Assembly: GCA_028821635.1 (NCBI GenBank)
Contig: JAPPDO010000070.1
Location: forward strand, 1-8,690
Length of the DNA: 8,690 bases
From: Ekhidna sp.
Lineage (GTDB): Bacteria; Bacteroidota; Bacteroidia; Cytophagales; Cyclobacteriaceae
Direction of reading: 5' to 3'
This document shows positions 1-7,374 of this stretch, piece by piece. Under the pieces are notes generated by a model that made no database searches, was not told where the DNA came from, and saw only the letters and a program-made list of their open reading frames with translations. The position numbers and the translations under genes were made by a program. Numbering within the stretch: position 1 is the stretch's first letter; every line of letters starts with the position of its first letter.

Positions 1-1525
1 CGATATAATGCCTATTCTTAGCTTCTTCACCAAATAAAGGAATATACTTCATCGGAAAGGAATAAATATGAATATTCAATTCTTCTGATAATTCCATATT
101 AATCTTCATCCTTCTGTATAAATCCTCCGGTTTATCTTTAAAGTTGAATAATAAGTAATTTGAAAGACGATTAATCTTGTATTTGGCGGCTAAACGGACT
201 GCATTTTCGTACTGTTTCCTGAGTCCCCAATAATCAAAAGCTATTCTAAGCGGGTTTATTGGTATCTCACTCATTAGCTTCATAATCTCGTCAGTGACGT
301 ATCGTGCGTCAGTCCCCTGATTAAAATCCACTGATCTGCTTTTTGGTGCTTTGTTCCGGTGTTTTTCATAAATCTCCTTTAGTTCATTATAAGCATTAAT
401 GAGATTTGTCTTCGTTAGTGTCTCAAACTTTAAAAGCTGATACTTGTCATAGATATCGTAGACTTCTTGAGCTAAATTTCCTCTCACTCTTTTTTCTATG
501 AACTTCTTTAAGATAACATAAGATCGCTTGATATAAGCAGTATCGTTTATGCCTTTTTTTAAGTTTCTTATGGCAATGTTGAGTTGATTGGGTTCAACGT
601 ATTTGGCCCCTTTGATAAAACCCATATCTTTGATTTCTTGGATGATTTCCGGGAACTTTGGTGAAGCAAGAACATTGTTATCCATTAAAAGCAGGTTTTG
701 TTGCTGTCCATATCGTTCATCAATAATTGCGATCTTCTCTTTAGTTGGAATTTTTTCTTTGTAAACAGGCTCTAGCTTTGGTACTGAACAAAAAGCGCAT
801 GTTCTCGTACACCCCTTTGTCATAAAAGTGAAGTATGCACTCCCTGTGGGGTATTTGTAATCTACCTCATCCAAGATTGAATAGTCCAGTGGCAAATCAT
901 CAATTATCAAAGGCTTAGCTTTTGTATTTTGTGGGTCAAGCATCCCCGGCTTGTCAAGAACGCCGGTCATTGGTTTAATGCCTGTTTCAGTTTCTATTTC
1001 CTTTGTGAGAAGAGAGGCCATTACGCCTCCGACCTTGAGATTTTTAACATCTTTAACCAGATTCTTTGAATCTTGAATAGTTTTTATTGTGATGTCCCAA
1101 TAAAAAGTAAAAAGCGTTGTGATGTAAACCCTGTCCCATGTTAGCTCTTCTTTGTATTTTTTTTTTCTGTAGAGATCTGAAAAGTATTTAAGCCAAAGTT
1201 CAAGAAGAGGAATTTGGTCGGGTATGTTTTCTGTTGTAATTATTCCCTGTACTAGGGTTTTTAGCTTCGTTGAGTGTCCTGACTTTAAATAAGTGACAAT
1301 AGCATCTTCACTTCTCCGCCAGTCTACTTGTTTACATATTTCATTGAGTTTGGATAAACATGCTTCTTTTATTTGGTTAAAAATAAAGTCTTTAACATCT
1401 CCTTTGTAAAATGTCACTTGATCTCCCAGCATCCGATGATAAGTAGCGATCTTCATCAGCCCAATAGGCGGATATTTATTCTTGTAAGCCGGTTCTATCA
1501 GGAGAATTTTCCTATTTTTTGCCAT
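1..1525 (-). CDS. Radical SAM protein with degenerate B12-binding-like N-terminal domain (partial, 3' end outside window)
   Basis: The frame is open from the ATG at 1525 to the window edge, giving at least 508 codons with no stop, so the C-terminus is missing. The cluster motif is clear: C239-T-R-T-C243-A-F-C246 is CxxxCxxC, which binds a [4Fe-4S] cluster and S-adenosylmethionine to generate a 5'-deoxyadenosyl radical. Further barrel signatures follow: MDNN (281-284), typical of the strand after the cluster loop, and DFNQGTDAR (400-408). The N-terminus (KILLIEPAY at 6-14, PPIGLMKIA at 19-27, VGGVMAS at 165-171) resembles the Rossmann cobalamin-binding domain of B12-type radical SAM enzymes. 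No DxHxxG cobalamin ligand motif is visible, so B12 may not be bound. About 80 helix-rich residues (roughly 317-396) are inserted between barrel strands. The ATG directly abuts the TAG of the upstream gene (TAGATG). Substrate unknown; nucleic acid or protein modification is an inference. Confidence 0.92.
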   Translation of the reverse strand, partial: MAKNRKILLIEPAYKNKYPPIGLMKIATYHRMLGDQVTFYKGDVKDFIFNQIKEACLSKLNEICKQVDWRRSEDAIVTYLKSGHSTKLKTLVQGIITTENIPDQIPLLELWLKYFSDLYRKKKYKEELTWDRVYITTLFTFYWDITIKTIQDSKNLVKDVKNLKVGGVMASLLTKEIETETGIKPMTGVLDKPGMLDPQNTKAKPLIIDDLPLDYSILDEVDYKYPTGSAYFTFMTKGCTRTCAFCSVPKLEPVYKEKIPTKEKIAIIDERYGQQQNLLLMDNNVLASPKFPEIIQEIKDMGFIKGAKYVEPNQLNIAIRNLKKGINDTAYIKRSYVILKKFIEKRVRGNLAQEVYDIYDKYQLLKFETLTKTNLINAYNELKEIYEKHRNKAPKSRSVDFNQGTDARYVTDEIMKLMSEIPINPLRIAFDYWGLRKQYENAVRLAAKYKINRLSNYLLFNFKDKPEDLYRRMKINMELSEELNIHIYSFPMKYIPLFGEEAKNRHYI

Positions 1526-2506
1526 CTAGTTTTGCCAAATTTTCTCGTATGTCTTCGAATTAGAGAAAAGTTCAACTAAATTTAAATTTTTTATATCAGA
1601 CTCTATCAGAGTATCATCACAAATTGCTTCAAATCCAGTTTTATTCGTTGTTATTAATCTTTGATTGCATAGTTCTCCGATATTTTGAAGCCATAATGTT
1701 TGACCGGTGGTGGGTTTTTTCTTAATTCCAAGCATAGCAAAATGAATTAGTTGTGTGCCTTTTAGACCTTTGTAAAGAACTGTTGGGAAAAAGTGCGGAG
1801 CAAAATTGCTTTTTTGAAAATAATTTTGTAACACATCCACAACGAATAGTCTTAAAATCCGTGCTTTTTTATCCACACCCTTTTTCATATTGTATTTCTC
1901 AATTAGCTCTTTGTGATCTGGATTATTTACAACTTTCTGTAGTTCTTGTCCTTTGAAGCTAACATGAATCGTTAAAAAAAGCACAAATTCCTGCTGGTCT
2001 TTATCTAATTCCGATTGTAACCGCAATAGCTTTTGAACTGCTTGAAACTTAAATGCTTTTTTAATATTTCCATTCCTATCAATAAACTCAATAGGTGAAG
2101 TAATACTGTTACAAAAGTCTAAATTGTAGACTCTAATAGTATTCATCTGAGAAAACTCTTTTGAAACATTATCTACACCTCTTAAAACCACTTCTTCAAT
2201 GTACCCGTCATACACAGTGAAAGAGTTAAGAAGTCCCTGCCTCTCATATTTGTTTAGTTTTTCTTCAAGTTTTAATATCTCATTACGTGACTGGCTGGTA
2301 TCAGACGGTTGACCATATTCTCTACATTGAAAGGCTATTACTTCATCTATAAATTCGATCCAATTCTCAATATCTTCCATTGCTACAGAAGGTAAGCCAA
2401 GATATAACAGTTTCTTATTCAATCGTTTACTTAAAAATTTCAAGAGAGGTTTGCACCACTTACGCCTGATGAGTGACTTTGCATCTGAATTAAATGATAC
2501 TGCCAT
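1526..2506 (-). CDS. Hypothetical protein, possible class I methyltransferase-like fold
   Basis: This is a 326-residue soluble protein that I do not recognise as a named family. There is no signal peptide or membrane segment. The order of predicted elements suggests an alternating Rossmann-type fold: strand KKLLYLGLPS (31-40) with a Gly-rich turn, then the acidic DIENW (45-49); strand IDEVIAFQ (53-60); helix around 75-90; strand SFTVYDGYIEEVVLRG (95-110); strand IRVYNLDFCNSITSP (124-138), placed like methyltransferase motif IV; helix QAVQKLLRL (155-163); strand EFVLFLTIH (173-181). The usual GxGxG SAM loop is absent, replaced by LGLPS, so SAM binding is a guess. The start is 2 bases after the TAG of the GHKL gene upstream, and its own TAG is immediately followed by the ATG of the radical SAM gene. 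This suggests a functional pair with that enzyme. Gene existence is well supported; function is weakly supported. Confidence 0.82.
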   Translation of the reverse strand: MAVSFNSDAKSLIRRKWCKPLLKFLSKRLNKKLLYLGLPSVAMEDIENWIEFIDEVIAFQCREYGQPSDTSQSRNEILKLEEKLNKYERQGLLNSFTVYDGYIEEVVLRGVDNVSKEFSQMNTIRVYNLDFCNSITSPIEFIDRNGNIKKAFKFQAVQKLLRLQSELDKDQQEFVLFLTIHVSFKGQELQKVVNNPDHKELIEKYNMKKGVDKKARILRLFVVDVLQNYFQKSNFAPHFFPTVLYKGLKGTQLIHFAMLGIKKKPTTGQTLWLQNIGELCNQRLITTNKTGFEAICDDTLIESDIKNLNLVELFSNSKTYEKIWQN

Positions 2507-2508
2507 TA

Positions 2509-4164
2509 CTAGATTATCAAATCACTGATTTTTGTTTTCAATTCTCGAAGGATACTTTGGTATTGCTTTGGGTTCTCTGAATAGTGTTCAATAAAGCTCT
2601 CATCTAACAAGGAAAATATATCTTCTAATTCTTTTGTTAGTTCAATATCCAAACTTTTCAATAGATCAATTAGCGATTCATACTTTGAAGTATCAGCACT
2701 GGAAGTGTCAATTTTTGAAAGTCCCTTAGCTATTTCAGTTTGAGAAACTGATCTTCTCGATCTTTTCTTTTTCTTCTTGGTAATTAAGCTATCAATTGTA
2801 CCTTGAATTTCTTTTTTAAGAGAATCAGTAAGATTTTTTAATTCTTTGGCTTCTTTTTCCTTTTCAGTGTCTTTCCCAAAAGACTTTCTTTTTAGAATAC
2901 TCTCCACCTTCTTCCTTATCCCTTCAAGATCAATAATATAATTAACTAATTCTTCTGTGTTTTCTGAGTAAGAGCTGTAAGCCCCATTTATACCCTTTAC
3001 TTTATTAGTATATTCAGATATCTCTACACTCGCTTTATCTGATTCTTGGAACCTTGTAGAACGTGAATTGTAGTTTGATCCAGCATCTTTAAGACAACTA
3101 AAGAACATAGTTCTTAATGGGGAATACTCTAGGTCATTTCTTGAGGCATTTGGAAGCAGGTTGGTATTTACTATAATAACTTCACCGATATATCTATCAA
3201 AATGAGTCCTTTGTCCAAAGTAGGACACTAGATTTTCTCTTTTACCAATGGCAAAACCTTGCTTTTTCAGTAAAAAACCTCGTAGTTCTCCTGTAGAAAT
3301 TTTGTTACGAGTAGAGTTAAGACAGCCCCAAACGATTCCAATAAATGTTTGCCCTTTTTTTAGTAGTTCAAAATGAGGCTTTTGAGGAGAGTTATTATGA
3401 AAGTCACCGTTGGAATAAGGTCTGTACAAATCTTCAATTTGACCGTTTACTTGCAAGTTCAATGCAATCATTTCAAAGTTGGCATCATGCTCATGGCATT
3501 CTCTGACAATTCGCTCTTCAATTTCCTTCGCCCATTTAAAATTATTCCTGTCAAAATGTAAAGGGACGACTTCTTTCAAATAAGCTTTTATTTTCTCAAA
3601 GTCTGACAGCAATCCATAAAAATTAGCATCCAGACCAGTTAACTCAACTCGAGTTCCTTGAAGAACAAAATCATCTTGAGCTAACTCTTCTTCATCCGAT
3701 AGATTAATGTATTTTTCTAATAAGGTTTGTAAATCTGTAAGTTTACTGCTGTCAATCTCTCCATTTAGTCGAAGTTCTTTCTGTTCTTGCAATAGCTCCC
3801 TCATGCCTTTAAAATCCATACTTAGCAAATACGGGTTTTTATCGTCCATGCGCGAGTAAATATTAATTCTATCACAGAGATGAAAAGAGCTGTAAATACC
3901 AATGCCCATGAATCCAACGTCTTTTTTAGGGTTTTTGTCTGATATGCCTACTCTCAGTGCCTTTCTTAGTGTATCTCTGTCCATTCCACAACCGTCGTCC
4001 TGAACAACCACCGAGTTTTGACGAATTTTGACGTTTACCTTTTTGGACCCTGCATCAACTGCATTCTGTATATACTCCCGTACTGCATCTCTTGGGTCAG
4101 GATACATCCCTCTAGTTAAGATGGATATTACTTCTGCACCAATATCAAATTTGGAAAGTTTCAT
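2509..4164 (-). CDS. GHKL (Hsp90/MutL-type) ATPase, canonical paralog
   Basis: This 551-residue protein has a complete GHKL ATP-binding domain at its N-terminus. The N-box is E30-Y-I-Q-N34-A-V-D37, with the catalytic Glu and Mg-binding Asn. The DxGxG box is D57-G-C-G60-M. The lid glycines are G84-F-M-G87-I-G89. A second conserved block, GFLLKKQGFAIGKREN (296-311) and IGEVIIVNTNLLPNASRND (326-344), corresponds to the transducer region and matches the neighbouring paralog. The C-terminal third is helical and charged, with a very basic patch KKKKKRSRR (463-471) that could contact nucleic acid. The family undergoes ATP-driven N-terminal dimerisation; Hsp90, MutL and Morc proteins are known members. 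The length fits none of these exactly. The start overlaps the upstream paralog by 4 bases (ATGA), which indicates translational coupling. The role here, such as sensor, clamp or remodeller, is inferred. Confidence 0.9.
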   Translation of the reverse strand: MKLSKFDIGAEVISILTRGMYPDPRDAVREYIQNAVDAGSKKVNVKIRQNSVVVQDDGCGMDRDTLRKALRVGISDKNPKKDVGFMGIGIYSSFHLCDRINIYSRMDDKNPYLLSMDFKGMRELLQEQKELRLNGEIDSSKLTDLQTLLEKYINLSDEEELAQDDFVLQGTRVELTGLDANFYGLLSDFEKIKAYLKEVVPLHFDRNNFKWAKEIEERIVRECHEHDANFEMIALNLQVNGQIEDLYRPYSNGDFHNNSPQKPHFELLKKGQTFIGIVWGCLNSTRNKISTGELRGFLLKKQGFAIGKRENLVSYFGQRTHFDRYIGEVIIVNTNLLPNASRNDLEYSPLRTMFFSCLKDAGSNYNSRSTRFQESDKASVEISEYTNKVKGINGAYSSYSENTEELVNYIIDLEGIRKKVESILKRKSFGKDTEKEKEAKELKNLTDSLKKEIQGTIDSLITKKKKKRSRRSVSQTEIAKGLSKIDTSSADTSKYESLIDLLKSLDIELTKELEDIFSLLDESFIEHYSENPKQYQSILRELKTKISDLII

Positions 4165-5711
4165 TGTAGTTCTTCTTTGATTTTCTCTTTAACGGTGTTA
4201 GCTAACTCTTTCGGAAGGACTTTATCAATTACTTCAAAGACCTTAGAGACCAATTTTTTATCTTTACGACTTAATTTGGAAATATTATCTGTAATGTATT
4301 TTATCCTAACTGGCTCATTTACTGTAGGCGTTTGTTCAATTACAGAATCCTTGTCCCCAACCACTCTCTCAAGTACTTTCTGTTGAGATGAAGGGCTATT
4401 ATTAGCCTTCTTTTTGGCTTTTTCGATTTCTTTTCTGGCCCGTTCTGCCTTTTCTTTTTTCAACTCCAGTTTTTCTTGGTACTCCCTTTGCTCTTTATCA
4501 TTAGTAAAGCCACTTGAGTTTGACTTTTTCTCATACTCTTTTGAGAAAGAGTTGTAGTCATCAATTTTTTTGACTTGGTTTCGGACATTTGAAGAGAAGT
4601 AATAAAGCTTGTGTAGCTCGTCGAATTTGGCTTTTACCAGTTTTTCAAATTCAACCAACTCTGCGTTTTCAAGAAAGTAATCCCTTCGAGCATTTGGAAT
4701 CAGTTCAGGACTTATGGTATATATTTCCCCAAAAAAGTACTTCGTTCCACGAGGTTCTTTAAACAATTTGGTTAATGCTTCATCCGACCCGATTTGGATA
4801 TTTCCCTTTCTTAATCGCAAGCCTCTGGCAGTATTGACAATGGGAATCTGTTTTGTACAGTTAGAGATGCTGTACCAGCCCCATGCTAATAGTTTATTTT
4901 TGATAGTTCTAATTTCATAGAAATCAACATCGTGTACTTCATCAATTTTCTTTTTGTTAGTCTGATCTCCCTCGTAGATGCTGGTTGTATATGCTTTAAA
5001 GACTTGATCATGATTTACAAAAATGTGGTATTGGTCAATGTTGAAGTTTAATTCTTCTGCTTTGTTAGAGATTTTCTCCTTGAATATAAATCCTTTGGCA
5101 TAAGGAACCGGAGCAACCATGCTAAGGTATTGGCGGATACCTTTTTTATCTAAAAGAGCCCGGTTTGTTACTCCTTTCAATGTAACCTTAAAGTAATGTT
5201 TATCTCGCTCTTCTTTTCCTGTTTGAAACGCTGTTACACTGTCAACTACTTCTGAAGCCTCCTCTTTCACGGCCCTATTGTTTATGATCGCTTTGAGTTT
5301 TTGAGAGTCCCATGTTAAAATGGATTTGACTTCTTCTCCTTTAAAACTCGTTTCAAAAATTAATTGATCACAATATGCCAAACCACCTAGTCTTCCAATT
5401 CCTCTAAATCCTTTGTTTTTTGTTCGATCTTTGGTGGATTGCGCAATATTTTTAAGAATTGCCTGAACCTTCTCAACTTCAATGCCTGTGGCATTATCAA
5501 AGATTGAAATAGTTCTATCAGAAGCGTCAATTTCAATTTCTATCTTCCCGTTGCAGATATTTGTGAAGATCCCATCTGATACTGCTTTGTCAATTTGGTC
5601 AGCACTATTCTGAATGTATTCCCTGAAAACAAAACGGGAGTCTTCGTACATCCCAAGAGTCAAAGACTCAATTACATCTTTTCCTATTTTCGTTTCTATC
5701 TGATCAACCAT
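4161..5711 (-). CDS. GHKL (Hsp90/MutL-type) ATPase, divergent paralog
   Basis: This 516-residue protein begins with a GHKL ATPase domain. The N-box is E31-Y-I-Q-N35-S-A-D38, and the lid region is G101-F-R-G104-I-G106-R-L-G-G. The second box reads D72-N-A-T-G76-I, where the first Gly of DxGxG is Ala, so nucleotide binding or turnover may differ from the paralog downstream. Shared blocks show the two arose by duplication: GMY plus REYIQN near the N-terminus, GLRLRKGNIQIG (297-308) against the other's GFLLKKQGFAIG, and FFGEIYTISPELIPNARRD (326-344) against its IGEVIIVNTNLLPNASRND. Residues 404-437 are strongly charged (Lys/Glu-rich) and probably a coiled coil. The C-terminus (470-516) is helical. 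The ATG overlaps the end of the HerA-like gene by 8 bases and has no Shine-Dalgarno sequence. A heterodimer with the second GHKL protein is a reasonable inference. Confidence 0.88.
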   Translation of the reverse strand: MVDQIETKIGKDVIESLTLGMYEDSRFVFREYIQNSADQIDKAVSDGIFTNICNGKIEIEIDASDRTISIFDNATGIEVEKVQAILKNIAQSTKDRTKNKGFRGIGRLGGLAYCDQLIFETSFKGEEVKSILTWDSQKLKAIINNRAVKEEASEVVDSVTAFQTGKEERDKHYFKVTLKGVTNRALLDKKGIRQYLSMVAPVPYAKGFIFKEKISNKAEELNFNIDQYHIFVNHDQVFKAYTTSIYEGDQTNKKKIDEVHDVDFYEIRTIKNKLLAWGWYSISNCTKQIPIVNTARGLRLRKGNIQIGSDEALTKLFKEPRGTKYFFGEIYTISPELIPNARRDYFLENAELVEFEKLVKAKFDELHKLYYFSSNVRNQVKKIDDYNSFSKEYEKKSNSSGFTNDKEQREYQEKLELKKEKAERARKEIEKAKKKANNSPSSQQKVLERVVGDKDSVIEQTPTVNEPVRIKYITDNISKLSRKDKKLVSKVFEVIDKVLPKELANTVKEKIKEELQ

Positions 5712-7371
5712 TTGGGAACTGCTTGTAAAGTGGTTTTGGAAATTTGATATTTAAAAGTGAACGAAAAACAGGGTGTTCAATAATGTACTCCCCCGGATCG
5801 AGTCGGGTCATCATATTCTTATACACCGGAGGTACAAACCTGTAATCACTTTTAGAAATTTCAATAGCGTTCGTTCTTCCATAGGCATGTGTGGCACAGT
5901 TTCCTTTGACACGGTCGTCAATGGCACTTTTGAATTGTTCGACAGAGAACAAAACGATTCCTAGAGATCGTCCTCTTTCCGATATGTCTCTTATTTGCTT
6001 GAGTATTGGCGAATTGCTCGGAACGTCTTTAGAAGCATACTTGTTAAGTTCATCAATAAAAATTATAATCTTGGAAGGTATGTCATGTTCGTCACGCTCC
6101 TCCTGACCTAACTTCAACTCATAGATGGCTCTTATCACATCACCAAAAACAAAGGCCTGAGTATCTTGATCCAACTTAGCAATATCCACCACATGGATGC
6201 CATTTTTTTCAATATTAATGATTGATTTCCTTAAGCGAACTTCATTTTTCTCTGGAACTACCCGCGAGCTAAAAATTGAGTGATTAAGAGCTTTGGAAAT
6301 TACTCTTTTAAACTTTCGCCAACTCATTACTGATATTTCCTTATCTCCTCCTTTATGACCTGATTGAGTAAATTCTTTGACTTTGCCTATGAATTGAGCC
6401 CAGGTAAGATCATTGGCAAAGCCTGCCTGATTGGTTATGATGAAGTTAATGATAGATTCCATTGTCCCTGTCGAATCCTCGATATTGGAAAAGAGTAGAT
6501 CCAAATTTGTCCCATCGTCTTCAAACACATATTTGTATTTGAATCCTTTATCCAAATCTATCTGTGCTTCAATATCAGAGGTTTGCCCGTAACTAAAGGT
6601 TTTAGACGCTGACTGATCAGAATAAGGGTAGAAATACTTGACGTTTTTAAATGGTTCAGGCGACAGTTTCAGCATTTCGGTATATCTTGTTTTCTCCTCT
6701 TCCGTCAGTTCATCATTAGGTTCATCAATGGCCAGTAAGTCTCTTCCCTTTACATTGAACATAACAAAAGCAACAGAATCGTCACTATCTTCCTGGTTCA
6801 AATATTGTTCCTGAATGGCTTTCATCAAAAACATTGTATATGATGTTTTAGCAGCCAGCCCTGATATTCCTGAGATATTTAAATGTGCTCCCTCCGGGCC
6901 AATCAAAAACTGAGAGTTGAAATGAAGGGGAAGTGTAATTTTATCCTCAGCTCGATACATTTCCATATATCCACAGACAAGCGGGTTTTTGATATCCTTG
7001 ATACCAAGGGCTTGTAAAACTTCTGTTTGGTTTGCCAACCCAACTTTACTCCCATCAAGTACTGGAGTGTAAATGCTCTTATCATTGCCTAAGACCTTTG
7101 CTTTGACAAAGTTCATTCCAATTCTGTGCATGTTTGGTTCTGTGGAGACATCACCAAAGTCGCTTGAAATAAAATTGCTGAGATAGCTGGCTGAGTCTGT
7201 AATGTGCGAAATTTCTTCAATAATTCCGTAGGAAATGGAACCTTCAATGTGTTCTACCTTTACAACATCAAATGGATTCAGTATTCTTTGTTTGTCTGTC
7301 CAAAAATAGAATTCATCAATGGTTGTTGGGTTTTTTTCCGTAGCCGCTGCTTTACCAATGGTTTTTGTCAT
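5704..7371 (-). CDS. herA: HerA-like hexameric ATPase / DNA translocase
   Basis: This 555-residue protein has the layout of HerA/DUF87-type FtsK-superfamily ATPases. An N-terminal beta-rich segment (about 30-115, with FDVVKVE and YGIIEEISH) fits the HAS barrel that docks NurA-type nucleases. The P-loop is GISGLAAKTS (168-177); it keeps K175 and T176, but Ala sits where Gly normally precedes the Lys. A HerA-typical strand follows at AFVMFNVKGRDLL (201-213). The Walker B is IIIFIDE (435-441, D440/E441). ERGRSLG (465-471) carries candidate arginine-finger residues, and SVEQ (476-479) fits the downstream Gln sensor. Archaeal HerA pumps DNA and activates NurA; bacterial HerA-like proteins partner with nucleases in anti-phage systems. 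The ATG lies 3 bases after the nurA-like stop, matching the classic herA-nurA pairing. The insert at about 216-300 between ATPase motifs is acidic and unrecognised. Confidence 0.88.
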   Translation of the reverse strand: MTKTIGKAAATEKNPTTIDEFYFWTDKQRILNPFDVVKVEHIEGSISYGIIEEISHITDSASYLSNFISSDFGDVSTEPNMHRIGMNFVKAKVLGNDKSIYTPVLDGSKVGLANQTEVLQALGIKDIKNPLVCGYMEMYRAEDKITLPLHFNSQFLIGPEGAHLNISGISGLAAKTSYTMFLMKAIQEQYLNQEDSDDSVAFVMFNVKGRDLLAIDEPNDELTEEEKTRYTEMLKLSPEPFKNVKYFYPYSDQSASKTFSYGQTSDIEAQIDLDKGFKYKYVFEDDGTNLDLLFSNIEDSTGTMESIINFIITNQAGFANDLTWAQFIGKVKEFTQSGHKGGDKEISVMSWRKFKRVISKALNHSIFSSRVVPEKNEVRLRKSIINIEKNGIHVVDIAKLDQDTQAFVFGDVIRAIYELKLGQEERDEHDIPSKIIIFIDELNKYASKDVPSNSPILKQIRDISERGRSLGIVLFSVEQFKSAIDDRVKGNCATHAYGRTNAIEISKSDYRFVPPVYKNMMTRLDPGEYIIEHPVFRSLLNIKFPKPLYKQFPNG

Positions 7372-7374
7372 ACT

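Noticed and set aside
1..1525. Viperin-type (antiviral ddhNTP-synthesising) radical SAM enzyme
   Set aside because: Length above 508 residues, the B12-domain-like N-terminus and the DFNQGTDAR block fit B12-type radical SAM architecture, not the short single-domain viperins.
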